From NCBI GenBank assembly GCA_903831085.1, contig CAIKWE010000060.1, positions 62,001 through 126,000 on the forward strand: 64,000 bases of DNA, in the 5' to 3' direction. The position numbers were made by a program, and so were the translations under genes. Below the pieces are notes generated by a model that had not been told where the DNA came from, ran no database searches, and was given only the letters and a program-made list of their open reading frames with translations. The DNA is from an uncultured Verrucomicrobiota bacterium (GTDB taxonomy: Bacteria; Verrucomicrobiota; Kiritimatiellia; Kiritimatiellales; Tichowtungiaceae). Shown here one piece after another: positions 16,879 through 25,447 of this stretch (the stretch's first letter is position 1; every line of letters begins with the position of its first letter).

Positions 16879-17854
16879 AAAATATCATTCATCTTTGCGC
16901 CCGATCGGGGACGCCTGCCGCTTGGCGAAAACCGGCTGGGTCTGTCTGCCCAACCCACTGGTCGGGATTGGCGCGGAAGGCCGACTGCTGTGGAAAGGCT
17001 GCGTTTTGTTACGCCATGCGGCGTTAGTTATCCGGTGCTGGGCCTCTTGTTCTCATCCGCACATTCTGATCCGTGAGTTTTCGACAATACCCTTGCTGCT
17101 GACTTTCCCGTTTCTCTGGCCGCTTCGCCGCAAGCTGTTTTTCGTGATCAATCATAATCTGCAATGGGCAGCGCGCAACCGAGCGGAGCGTTTCGGAATG
17201 GCGGCATTGGCGCGGATGGGCGCCCGCTGGACAATTTTTGAAACCCAGGATTTCCGAGGGTTGGAAAAGCTGAAGATCCCTTCGCCGCGGAATTTGGTAT
17301 TGCCTCATCCGGTGCCGGAGAGAACCGCCGGAGAAAAAAACAGCGTACGGGCGGTAATTGGCGTGACAGGTTATTGTCGCCCCGAAAAAGGAATGGATGA
17401 GCTTCTCAATCTGCTCGTGCGGCATTTCCCGGATTGCGATATCGTGATCGGGGTGTCCGCGCCGGAAAAAATTAAAGGTCTTTCCGAAAAAGTCCGGATG
17501 GTGAACACCACATCGGATGCGGATTACCGCCGGATGCTGGCGCAGTGCGACGTTCTGGTGCAGAACGGCGCGCAGAACAGTTATTTTTACCGCGTCTCCG
17601 GTCCGGTTGCCGATGCCGCCGCCTCCGGTGCCGCCGTAGTCGTTCCGGATTTTCCGCTGTTGCGGCATCAGGTTTTTTCCCCGGTGCCGGTCGGCGAAGT
17701 TTTCCAAGGTTTGGAAAAAATTCCGGACGCGGTGCGCACCGCGATCGCGAAGGCTCGCTCCGGACAATATGATTTCGCTGTTTATTGCGCGGCCCGCACG
17801 GCACAGGCGGTCGCCGACCGGCTGGATGAGTCTAGCAGAGAGCAGCATGGATAA
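16868..17854 (+). CDS. Putative glycosyltransferase (GT-B fold)
   Basis: 328 residues; the start overlaps the previous stop by 11 bases. Similarity is weaker than for its neighbour, but FFVINHNLQWAARNR, VLPHPVPE, VIGVTGYCRPEKGMDELLNLL and NTTSDADYRRMLAQCDVLV follow the order of GT4-type enzymes; the typical E-x7-E region is degenerate (VSGPVADAAASGAAVVVPD). It carries two palindrome copies: one-mismatch at 17252 (FRGLEK) and perfect at 17702 (FQGLEK). Confidence 0.72.
   Translation: MNAEKYHSSLRPIGDACRLAKTGWVCLPNPLVGIGAEGRLLWKGCVLLRHAALVIRCWASCSHPHILIREFSTIPLLLTFPFLWPLRRKLFFVINHNLQWAARNRAERFGMAALARMGARWTIFETQDFRGLEKLKIPSPRNLVLPHPVPERTAGEKNSVRAVIGVTGYCRPEKGMDELLNLLVRHFPDCDIVIGVSAPEKIKGLSEKVRMVNTTSDADYRRMLAQCDVLVQNGAQNSYFYRVSGPVADAAASGAAVVVPDFPLLRHQVFSPVPVGEVFQGLEKIPDAVRTAIAKARSGQYDFAVYCAARTAQAVADRLDESSREQHG
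17702..17716. repeat. Dispersed palindrome TTCCAA-GGT-TTGGAA
   Basis: Perfect copy, TTTTCCAA-GGT-TTGGAAAA at 17700-17718, near the 3' end of the glycosyltransferase gene; read as FQGLEK. Confidence 0.85.
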
Positions 17855-18596
17855 AATCAATATACTCGGCATACAGGTGGACGTGATTGATCAGCCTCAA
17901 CTGCTGGCGGAAATTGACCGGCTGGCGGCGGCGCAGCGCCCCGCGCTGGTCAATAATGTCAACGTGAACGCCTGCAACATCGCCTGCGACGATCCGGAGT
18001 TCCGTAAAATCCTGAATGCTTCCGAGGTTGTTTTCTGCGACGGCTTTGGCGTTAAGCTCGGCGCTCGGCTGCTTGGCAAGACGCTTGGACAGCGCATGAC
18101 GCCGCCCGACTGGATTGACGAGCTCTTCAAGCTGTGCATCCGGCGCCGGTACTGTCTTTATTTCCTCGGTGATACGGACGCAGTGATGGCGCTTTTTGTC
18201 CGGACGGTGAAAGAAAAATATCCGGCGCTCAGAGTGGTTGGTCAGCACGACGGGTTTTTCGCGCTGGGCGGAGATCAGGACATCCGGTTCACGAACGAAA
18301 TTCAGCGGCTGGGAGCGGATATTATTCTTACCGGCATGGGCATGCCGCGCCAGGAAAAGTGGGCATGGCAGGCGAAACAGCGGCTGGGTAAAGGGGTTGT
18401 TATCGCGACCGGTGCGCTGTTCCGCTGGCACACCGGCTACGAGCTCCGCGCTCCGCGTTGGATGACGCAGCATGGGCTGGAGTGGCTGGTCCGCCTGATC
18501 CTTTCTCCCCGCAAACATTTCAAACGGTACGTCATCGGTCTGCCGCTTTTCTTCTTTCGTATTCTCAAGCAGCGTTTCGGAAAGGTTCGGGAATGA
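17847..18596 (+). CDS. WecG/TagA/CpsF family glycosyltransferase (GT26)
   Basis: 249 residues. NNVNVNACNIACDD (~30-43), CDGFGVKLGARLLG, FLGDTDAVM, GQHDGFF, GMGMPRQEKWAW and VIATGALFRWHTG are in the order of GT26 enzymes, which add a ManNAc(A)-type sugar to a lipid-linked GlcNAc-like sugar. The start overlaps the previous stop by 8 bases, so the genes are tightly coupled. Confidence 0.9.
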   Translation: MDKINILGIQVDVIDQPQLLAEIDRLAAAQRPALVNNVNVNACNIACDDPEFRKILNASEVVFCDGFGVKLGARLLGKTLGQRMTPPDWIDELFKLCIRRRYCLYFLGDTDAVMALFVRTVKEKYPALRVVGQHDGFFALGGDQDIRFTNEIQRLGADIILTGMGMPRQEKWAWQAKQRLGKGVVIATGALFRWHTGYELRAPRWMTQHGLEWLVRLILSPRKHFKRYVIGLPLFFFRILKQRFGKVRE

Positions 18597-20140
18597 ATCG
18601 CATCCTCAAGCCCATTTTGTTTTTTGCCGCGCTGCTCGGCTTTTTCGTACTGACAGCGCCGGTCAATCACACGGAAGCCGAGGATTCTTATTTTTATGCC
18701 CGCATGGCGGAGCAGGGCGCGTGGTCCGAAATGTTCCATGCGCACCACTTGATCCATCTGCCGCTGATGCGGCTGATTTTCCGCGCCGTGCAGTTTGCCG
18801 GATACACCGGCAGGTCTTTCCCGGTGCTCACGGGCGTCAGTATGGTTTCGGGCGCCTTAGCGGTGTGTCTGTTCGCCGCGCTGTTGCGGCGTTCCGGCGC
18901 AAAAAAAACGGTGGTACTTCCCTTCGCCTGTGCACTGCTGTTCTCATACGGCTTTTGGCGCTACAGCACAACGGTCGAAATTTATGCTTCCGCTTCCGCG
19001 CTTTCCTTGCTGACGGTATATCTGGCCGTTCGTAGCGCGGAGCGGCCGTTTTTCTTTCCGGCCAGTGTGCTGGCCGGGAGTCTTGCGTTACTGCTGCATC
19101 TGGTTGTGATCCCGGTCGTTTTTATGGCGGTGCCTCTGTTTTACATACTTCGGAAACAAAAATTGCGAGCCGTAGTGTACGCATTGACAGCGCCGCTTCT
19201 GGCGGCGATCGGATACGGCGCGGTGATTGCGTGCGGAGTCCATCCAGTGGTCTATTCTGATACTTTTGTCCAGCGAACGGCGCTGCTGGAGCCGGTTACA
19301 TGGGTTAGCGGGCTGGTTGCGTGGGGACAGACAATCTTTTCCGGCAATTTTGTTTTTCGCATACCGGCGGTTGCCGAACAGATTGTCCGGCTATTGCCGT
19401 TTCAGATGATGCAGAAGCAGATGTTCATGGGGCAGCATGCACAGCCGTGGGTGGCTTTTGTCGCTCCCGTCACTTTCGGTTTAGCGACAGGACTGGCGGC
19501 AGGGATTTTTTGCTTCGTACTGCGGCATATCAAAGCCGTACTGGCAAACCGATCCGCGGTTCTTGTTCCGGTTTTCATCTGGTTTGCCGGTGCGGCAGGT
19601 ATGGCTTTCTGCTTTGAACCCGCCAATCCTGAAACGTGGATTTGTGTATTGCCACCGTTCTGGCTTTTGGCCGGATTGATCTGGGGCGCTTTGCCGGAAG
19701 GTCTGTTTTCCCGCTGGGCGCCTGTCGCGCTGGCCGCCGCGTTGTTGTTGCATAATTGGACAGGCGGGATGCTTCTGGTTAAAACCCCCGCAGGAGATTA
19801 TTGCCGACAGAAAAGTTCTTGGATCATAGAACAGGTTCGTCCGGGTGATTTGATTCTTACGGCGGACTGCCACAATCTCGTGACGTTTATGGGATATCAA
19901 ACGTCAGCTCGTGTTGTGGACGCCAAATTCATCGATTCCGATCAATGGGCTGAACTCAAGCGCCAAACATCCGGAAGGGTTTTCGTTTTTTCTGATGTAA
20001 TGGAACTGCTGCCGCCGGTCACACGCCGGGCACCGGATGCGGTTCGGAAAATCCGCGAAGTATCGGCGCAACTTCAAGCGGGATTGCAGCCTGTTCATCG
20101 CGATGAATTCGGAACGGTTTATCAGTGGAAGAGTTTGTGA
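18593..20140 (+). CDS. Polytopic membrane protein, GT-C-like
   Basis: 515 residues with about ten hydrophobic helices. The first periplasmic loop has NHTEAEDSYFYARMAEQG, resembling the acidic motif of GT-C (polyprenyl-phosphate sugar) transferases. The C-terminal ~90 residues after the last helix form a soluble domain (GDLILTADCHNLVTFMGY..RVVDAKFID). The start overlaps the GT26 stop (ATGA). It may add a lipid-phosphate-linked sugar to the glycan or to protein; unproven. Confidence 0.6.
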   Translation: MNRILKPILFFAALLGFFVLTAPVNHTEAEDSYFYARMAEQGAWSEMFHAHHLIHLPLMRLIFRAVQFAGYTGRSFPVLTGVSMVSGALAVCLFAALLRRSGAKKTVVLPFACALLFSYGFWRYSTTVEIYASASALSLLTVYLAVRSAERPFFFPASVLAGSLALLLHLVVIPVVFMAVPLFYILRKQKLRAVVYALTAPLLAAIGYGAVIACGVHPVVYSDTFVQRTALLEPVTWVSGLVAWGQTIFSGNFVFRIPAVAEQIVRLLPFQMMQKQMFMGQHAQPWVAFVAPVTFGLATGLAAGIFCFVLRHIKAVLANRSAVLVPVFIWFAGAAGMAFCFEPANPETWICVLPPFWLLAGLIWGALPEGLFSRWAPVALAAALLLHNWTGGMLLVKTPAGDYCRQKSSWIIEQVRPGDLILTADCHNLVTFMGYQTSARVVDAKFIDSDQWAELKRQTSGRVFVFSDVMELLPPVTRRAPDAVRKIREVSAQLQAGLQPVHRDEFGTVYQWKSL

Positions 20141-21738
20141 ACAGCGGAAGCCGCACTTCATTGCAACGGACGCTGTGGCTTATGGCGATCCTGTTTGCGC
20201 TCACAGCCGGCTGGATGATCTTTTTTCAACCATTGGAAAAGGCTGTTGCTTTCACCGCGACAGATGACGGGCTTTATTACCCGCGTCTGGCTCAGAACAT
20301 CATAGCTCGTGGAATGTGCACCTATGATGGCGTAACGGTCACAAACGGATTTCATCCGTTGTGGCTGCTGTTGCTGTTGCCGGTTTATGGACTGATTCAT
20401 GATCCGTGGCTAGCACTACGCGGCGTTTATATGGTCATCCTTGTCGTGCAGTTTGCCTCGCTCGGACTGTTGGCTCTTATTGCTCGGCGCACGCGAATGA
20501 CGACAGCAGGTCTGGCGGTGGCGGTATTCGTCCTTTTTTTAAACATCCGCTCCTTCACCATATTTTTCAGTTTTCTGGAAAGTCCGCTGGTGCTCCTTAT
20601 GTTGCTGGGGTATCTCGTTTTCTGTCTTCACACGGGCGGCCAACGTTTTGAAAATCCAAAAATTGCTTTCATTACAGGGGCGCTGACCGGGCTCTGTTTT
20701 CTGGCGCGACTGGACTGTTTCCTTCTTCCGGTGGCGTACGGAACAGTGCTTTTGACCCATTTGTTGCGTCAGCGCAAACAATGGAAGCATTTTCTCCTTT
20801 CAGCCGGTTCATCTGCCGCCGGATGCCTGTTGCTGGCGGTTCCATATCTTACATGGAACTGGATAGCTTTCGGCCATCTGCAAACGGTGTCGGCCCTTCA
20901 GAAAACCGCATCTTTTTCCCCCGTCGCCAGCTGGAATATGATTTCGGGCTGGTGTCTGAGTCAGTTTATTCCTCGCGTACAGCATATTCTCGGCTTGCAG
21001 AATATTTCCCCGAAACTGCTTTTGGGTTGTCTGCTTCTGAGTGGACTGCTCGCGACCGTTTATCTGCTGACCGGCACACGTCGCCATCGGCTGGTTGAAA
21101 GGCTCGGGTTTTGCCCTGAATTCCCGCTGTTTGTTGGAATACATGCTCTGTTCATTGTGTTGGCCGCCCCGCAAGATGCGGCGGCTTCTGCCTGGTACTG
21201 GATCCCAGAAATTACCCTGATTGCATTGGCCGTCGGCGCGGCGCTTCCCGATATTCGTCGGGCAGGAATACCGGTTGTCCCAGCGCTGATTGCTCTGCTG
21301 GTCGGAATTCAGCTGTGGATTTATCCTGCATTGGTCCAGCGTAAAACGATGAGCTTCGCTAAGTTGGAAGTCGCCCGGTTTCTGCGCGAAAACACGGCGC
21401 CTGAAATTCGCTGCGCCATGTTCGATTCCGGTATCATTTCATACTTCAGTCAGCGCGATTTTTCCGGGTTGAACGGATTGATTGGAGATTTTGAGCACGC
21501 CGCACTTATGCGTGAAAAAAAATATGCCGATGCGCTGGAACGGTGCCGAGTTGGTCTACTGGTGCTTGACACACCTAGGGAGCGGATTCCAGAGCTGATT
21601 TCCAATGTGGTTTACAAAACAGTGATTGAAACAAAATTTGAGAATTTCAATGAACCGCCCAAACCATTTGTGGTCTATAAAGGAAGCCCGAAAGATCTGC
21701 AGCGGGTATGGGACGTTCGGTACGGCGGACGAAGGTAG
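20137..21738 (+). CDS. Polytopic membrane glycosyltransferase-like protein (GT-C, ArnT/PMT-like)
   Basis: 533 residues from a GTG that overlaps the previous stop (GTGA); a GTG at 20125 is also open. The first loop reads TATDDGLYYPRLAQNI, with the D-D pair typical of GT39/GT83-like enzymes, then NGFHPLWLLLLLPVY. About ten to twelve helices are followed by a periplasmic C-terminal domain (REKKYADALERCRVGLLVLD). It is related in plan to the preceding gene. A one-mismatch palindrome at 20224 (FFQPLEK) lies in the first membrane helix/loop boundary. Confidence 0.65.
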   Translation: MNSGSRTSLQRTLWLMAILFALTAGWMIFFQPLEKAVAFTATDDGLYYPRLAQNIIARGMCTYDGVTVTNGFHPLWLLLLLPVYGLIHDPWLALRGVYMVILVVQFASLGLLALIARRTRMTTAGLAVAVFVLFLNIRSFTIFFSFLESPLVLLMLLGYLVFCLHTGGQRFENPKIAFITGALTGLCFLARLDCFLLPVAYGTVLLTHLLRQRKQWKHFLLSAGSSAAGCLLLAVPYLTWNWIAFGHLQTVSALQKTASFSPVASWNMISGWCLSQFIPRVQHILGLQNISPKLLLGCLLLSGLLATVYLLTGTRRHRLVERLGFCPEFPLFVGIHALFIVLAAPQDAAASAWYWIPEITLIALAVGAALPDIRRAGIPVVPALIALLVGIQLWIYPALVQRKTMSFAKLEVARFLRENTAPEIRCAMFDSGIISYFSQRDFSGLNGLIGDFEHAALMREKKYADALERCRVGLLVLDTPRERIPELISNVVYKTVIETKFENFNEPPKPFVVYKGSPKDLQRVWDVRYGGRR

Positions 21739-21804
21739 GGGGCACAAAAGTCTGTTGATTCGCAGGGCGCGGTGGTACAATTTTTAGACAGGTTGAGAAT
21801 TTTT

Positions 21805-22779
21805 ATGCAGAATGAATCATCCATCAAAGTCTGGAGCGAACGCTGGCGGCTCGGTGCGCTGTCCACTCCGGAACTGGTGCAGATCGGACTGATTTCTGTG
21901 ATCATCAGTCTGGTGTTCATGTTGTTCCACATGCTGGGGAACACGGTTGCAAACGTGGGCAGTCGCTCCGCTTTCCAATGGATGTTTGCCCGCTGGCAAG
22001 ACACGATTTCTTTCGGCGCGGACTATTCGCACGGCTATTTCATCCCCTTTGTCAGCCTCGGCGTGATCTGGTATAAGCGGAAAGAAATCTTCTCGGTCGG
22101 CGTGCGCACGGATTCTCGCGGGCTGGCCGTGGTCATCTTTGCGCTGGTGTTGCACTGGCTGGGTGCCAAGATGCAACAGACCCACTTTTCGCTGGCGAGT
22201 CTGGTGCTGCTGATCTGGGGCATTCCATTTTATCTCTTCGGCTGGGAACTGGCCAGAAAGCTTATTTTCCCTTGTTCCTATCTGGTCTTCTGCATCCCGT
22301 TGAACTTCATGGATGTTATGGCATTTCCTTTGCGTATGTTCTCAACCACGCTGGCTACCGGTATGCTGAAAGGTCTCGGTATTGCTGCCGTGCAGTCAGG
22401 AACCGCGATCTTTATTCCATCTATGCCGAGCGGGCTGGATGTCGCCGATCCATGTAGCGGCCTGCGCTCTTTGCTCGCCATGACAGCACTGACCGCCGTC
22501 TACGCATACTTTACTCAGCGCACACTTGTTCGAAAATGGATTCTTTTCATGGCCTCCATTCCGCTGGCGGTTTTCGGTAACATCGCGCGTATTGTTACCA
22601 TTGCTTTCGTGTCTGAGGCGATTGGCGGCAAACTGGCGCTTGGCATCTACCATGATTATTCCGGTTACATCCTTTTCACCGCCTCGATCACCATGATGGT
22701 GATCATTGGCAGTTTGTTGAACCTTGAATTCAGGGAAGTTGTGAAGAAATGCAAATCCGTGCTTTTACGCCGTACCTGA
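21805..22779 (+). CDS. Exosortase (EpsH/XrtA-like membrane transpeptidase)
   Basis: 324 residues from ATG 21805, chosen for the AGGTTGAG upstream; a GTG at 21772 is in frame. About eight membrane helices. The catalytic Cys is in DVADPCSGLRSLLAM, the Arg in FGNIARIVTIA and the His in YHDYSGYILF, the invariant set of exosortases. These enzymes cut PEP-CTERM-type tails and attach the protein to the surface. No PEP-CTERM protein was found in this window. It overlaps the EpsI gene by 31 bases. Confidence 0.9.
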   Translation: MQNESSIKVWSERWRLGALSTPELVQIGLISVIISLVFMLFHMLGNTVANVGSRSAFQWMFARWQDTISFGADYSHGYFIPFVSLGVIWYKRKEIFSVGVRTDSRGLAVVIFALVLHWLGAKMQQTHFSLASLVLLIWGIPFYLFGWELARKLIFPCSYLVFCIPLNFMDVMAFPLRMFSTTLATGMLKGLGIAAVQSGTAIFIPSMPSGLDVADPCSGLRSLLAMTALTAVYAYFTQRTLVRKWILFMASIPLAVFGNIARIVTIAFVSEAIGGKLALGIYHDYSGYILFTASITMMVIIGSLLNLEFREVVKKCKSVLLRRT

Positions 22780-23546
22780 TTCTGATCGGGTTGATGATCA
22801 TCGCCGCGCTGGCTTTAGCGTTCACGGTGGACGTTACGCTTAGTGACAAGGCTGGCGTGCGCATGAAACTGCCTGCCGCACTCGACGGCGGATGGCTCGG
22901 CGACGAACTGCGTTACTCTCATAACGCTGAAAATCCGAAACAGTATCAGGTCAGCCAACTGGAGCTGCCGAACATCGATCCAGTCACTGGCGATAAACTT
23001 TTCACCATGAGCCTGGCCGAATATGACGCGCTTCCGCATGACACGGAATTTTTGAAGTCTATCTATACAAACGAAGCGGCGGCTCAGGTGTTTGTTTCCA
23101 TTGTGCTTTCAGGCCGCGAGCGCGACAGTATCCATCGCCCGGAACGCTGTCTGGTTGGACAGGGCAGCACCATAGTCAACCAGCATTTCTGGAACGTTGT
23201 GATGCCACAGATCATCGAAGTCCCGCTGGAGGGCCGCGAGCCGCTCAAGGTCGCTGTTTTGGAAACCATTCGTAACTATCGCGGTGCCGACGGAGAGCGC
23301 AAAGTCTATTACGGTTACTATGCCTACTGGTTTGTCGGTCAGGGACGCGAAACCCCCAGTCACTACATGCGCATGCTCTGGCTGGCCTGGGATCGCGTTG
23401 TGAACAGCATTTCCCATAAATGGGCCTACGTCGTCGTTGCCGGCGACCGCACGGACGAGAAGTCAAATGCCTACGAACAGCAAATTATCGAATTTGTTCA
23501 GAAGCTTTATCCTCATCTGCTGGTTAACCAGCAGAATGGGGGTTGA
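22749..23546 (+). CDS. EpsI-domain exosortase-associated protein
   Basis: 265 residues: one N-terminal membrane anchor (~8-27), then a periplasmic domain with SIHRPERCLVGQGSTI, the H-x-P-E-x-C-L-x-G signature of EpsI, and YYGYYAYWFVGQG. EpsI proteins nearly always travel with exosortase and exopolysaccharide genes. Function unknown; an accessory of the sorting or secretion machine. Here it is coupled to the exosortase gene by overlap. Confidence 0.88.
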   Translation: MQIRAFTPYLILIGLMIIAALALAFTVDVTLSDKAGVRMKLPAALDGGWLGDELRYSHNAENPKQYQVSQLELPNIDPVTGDKLFTMSLAEYDALPHDTEFLKSIYTNEAAAQVFVSIVLSGRERDSIHRPERCLVGQGSTIVNQHFWNVVMPQIIEVPLEGREPLKVAVLETIRNYRGADGERKVYYGYYAYWFVGQGRETPSHYMRMLWLAWDRVVNSISHKWAYVVVAGDRTDEKSNAYEQQIIEFVQKLYPHLLVNQQNGG

Positions 23547-23571
23547 CAAAACCAGACCCGCACGCTTACCG
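23543..23571 (+). promoter_or_regulatory. Possible promoter of the leu leader
   Basis: TTGACA at 23543-23548 matches a sigma-70 -35 box perfectly. A 17-base spacer leads to TTACCG, a poor -10. It overlaps the EpsI stop codon region and sits ~40 bases before the leader-peptide ATG. Confidence 0.35.
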
Positions 23572-23586
23572 TTCCGCCCGATAACC

Positions 23587-23661
23587 ATGAATAACGTATT
23601 CAACAGCCTTGAACTCCTTCTGCTCGCCGGGGAAACCCTGCGGGAGTTCTGCGCTTGTTGA
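23587..23661 (+). CDS. leuL: leu operon leader peptide (24 aa, Leu-rich)
   Basis: The ORF reads MNNVFNSLELLLLAGETLRE followed by FCAC. Six of 24 residues are Leu, five of them in codons 8-13 (ctt gaa ctc ctt ctg ctc), most using less common Leu codons. It ends 103 bases before leuA and is followed by an intrinsic terminator. A ribosome stalled on the Leu run would leave CTGCGGGAG (23638-23646) free to pair with CTCCGCAG (23694-23701), the left arm of the terminator. A further hairpin CTTGTTG/CAACAAG (23654-23660, 23672-23678) covers the stop codon. The layout is that of a leucine attenuator. Confidence 0.75.
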   Translation: MNNVFNSLELLLLAGETLREFCAC

Positions 23662-23690
23662 TTTGACCCTCCAACAAGAATCTGGCCGAA

Positions 23691-23717
23691 CCTCTCCGCA
23701 GCCCGGAGAGGTTTTTT
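23691..23717 (+). terminator. Attenuator terminator upstream of leuA
   Basis: CCTCTCCG (23691-23698), loop CAGCC, CGGAGAGG (23704-23711), then TTTTTT. AA/TT pairs can extend the stem to 10 bp. It lies 48 bases before the leuA start, and its left arm can pair instead with part of the leader peptide coding region. Confidence 0.85.
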
Positions 23718-23764
23718 ATTTTCATGATGGGTTTAACAGAGAAAAAACTGTAAAGGAAAGAACA

Positions 23765-25447
23765 ATGAAAACACCGAAATACAAAGCCCCTGTGCCGTTC
23801 GAGATGCCGGACCGTGAATGGCCGGCGCGGACACTGTCCTCCAGCCCCGCATGGTGCTCCGTGGATCTGCGCGACGGCAACCAGGCGCTGCCTAATCCGA
23901 TGGACCCCGATCAGAAGCTGGAATACTTCCAGATGCTGTGCCGCATCGGATTCAAAGAGATAGAGGCCGGGTTTCCTTCCGCCAGTCAGGACGACTTTGA
24001 CTTCTTCCGCTGTCTGATCGAAGGGAAGCACATTCCCGACGATGTCTTCATCATGGGGCTGACTCAGTGCCGCCCGCACCTGATCGACCGCACCTTTGAA
24101 GCGTTCAAGGGCGTAAAAAAAGGTATCGTGCACGCCTACATTGCGACCTCTGAACTGCACATGACGAAAGTCTTCGGAACAGATCAGAAAGGCACAATGA
24201 AGTCGGCCGTCGAGGCCACCCACCGCATCCGCGCACTGGCCGACACCATGCCGGAGAGCGACATTCGTTATGAATTCTCGCCCGAGGAATTCACGGACAC
24301 CGACCTGCCGTTCTGTCTGGAAATGTGCAAAGCCGTCTACGAGGCGTGGGGTAAAGCGACGCCCGAAAAACCGATGATCCTGAATCTGCCCGCCACCGTT
24401 GAGCGCAGGCCGCCCAACCACTACGCCGACATGATCGAATGGTTTATCGCAAACTTCCCGCATCGCGACTGCGTGAAGATTTCACTGCACGCCCATAACG
24501 ATCAGGGCATGGCCGTCGCCGCCACCGAACTGGCGATGATGGCCGGCGGCGACCGCGTCGAAGGCACACTGTTCGGACACGGCGAACGCACCGGCAACGT
24601 CGACTTGGTCACCGTGGCCAACAATCTGTTTTCGCGCGGCATCAAATCCGGGCTGGATTTTTCCAGCCTGAACGAAATCGCCGCGACCGTCGAGCGCCTG
24701 ACCGGCATGCCGGTTTACTACCGCCAGCCTTACGCCGGCGAGTATGCCTTCACGGCATTTTCCGGTTCGCATCAGGACGCCATCAACAAAGGTATGCACC
24801 GTTTGGAAGAGGCGGCGAAGGCATTCGGTATGAAGTGGAAAGTGCCGTATCTGCACGTTGACCCCGCCGATCTGGGCCGCAACTTCGAGAAGCTGATCCG
24901 CATTAACTCGCAGTCTGGCAAGGGCGGTATCGCCTGGGTGCTGGAACAGGACTACGGCATTGAAATTCCAAAAGCCATGCAGCCCGAACTGCGCGAAGAG
25001 GTGCAGGTTTACAGCGAAGCCGTCGGACGGGAAGTTTCATCGGAAGAGGTGCACAACGTCTTCCGTGAAAAATTCGTCAACCCGACCGGCCCGTATGAAC
25101 TGATCGGCTATTGGCCGCGGCCCGACGACAAGGATCCGACCTTCATCCACGGCGAAGTCCGCGTCCGCGTTGACGGCAAAGAAAAAACCGCCATTGCCGA
25201 CGGCAACGGGCCGATCTCCGCCTTTGTTCATGCTGTGCGCGGCATCGTCGGCATCGACTTCAGCGTTGACGACTATCACGAACAGGCTGTCGGCAAAGGT
25301 GCCGATGCGCAGGCGCTGGCCTATGTGCCGCTGAAGCTGGAAGGAGACGGCATCGTTTTCGGTGTCGGCTCCGACTCCAACATCGACCAGGCCGCCGTCC
25401 GTGCTATTATCGCCGGGCTGAACCGCATCGCGGGAAAAAAGAAATGA
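23765..25447 (+). CDS. leuA: 2-isopropylmalate synthase (long LeuA type)
   Basis: 560 residues. Start ATG 23765, with AAAGGAAAG upstream. VDLRDGNQALPNPMD is the metal and 2-oxoacid site, GFKEIEAGFP follows, and HAHNDQGMAVAATELAMMAG and HGERTGNVDLVT carry the second metal-ligand set. The last ~130 residues are the LeuA dimer domain (VHAVRGIVGIDFSVDDYHEQ), the leucine-feedback site. It condenses acetyl-CoA with 2-oxoisovalerate, first committed step to leucine. The length matches the yeast/actinobacterial-type family. Expression is probably controlled by the attenuator upstream. It overlaps aroE by 4 bases. Confidence 0.95.
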   Translation: MKTPKYKAPVPFEMPDREWPARTLSSSPAWCSVDLRDGNQALPNPMDPDQKLEYFQMLCRIGFKEIEAGFPSASQDDFDFFRCLIEGKHIPDDVFIMGLTQCRPHLIDRTFEAFKGVKKGIVHAYIATSELHMTKVFGTDQKGTMKSAVEATHRIRALADTMPESDIRYEFSPEEFTDTDLPFCLEMCKAVYEAWGKATPEKPMILNLPATVERRPPNHYADMIEWFIANFPHRDCVKISLHAHNDQGMAVAATELAMMAGGDRVEGTLFGHGERTGNVDLVTVANNLFSRGIKSGLDFSSLNEIAATVERLTGMPVYYRQPYAGEYAFTAFSGSHQDAINKGMHRLEEAAKAFGMKWKVPYLHVDPADLGRNFEKLIRINSQSGKGGIAWVLEQDYGIEIPKAMQPELREEVQVYSEAVGREVSSEEVHNVFREKFVNPTGPYELIGYWPRPDDKDPTFIHGEVRVRVDGKEKTAIADGNGPISAFVHAVRGIVGIDFSVDDYHEQAVGKGADAQALAYVPLKLEGDGIVFGVGSDSNIDQAAVRAIIAGLNRIAGKKK

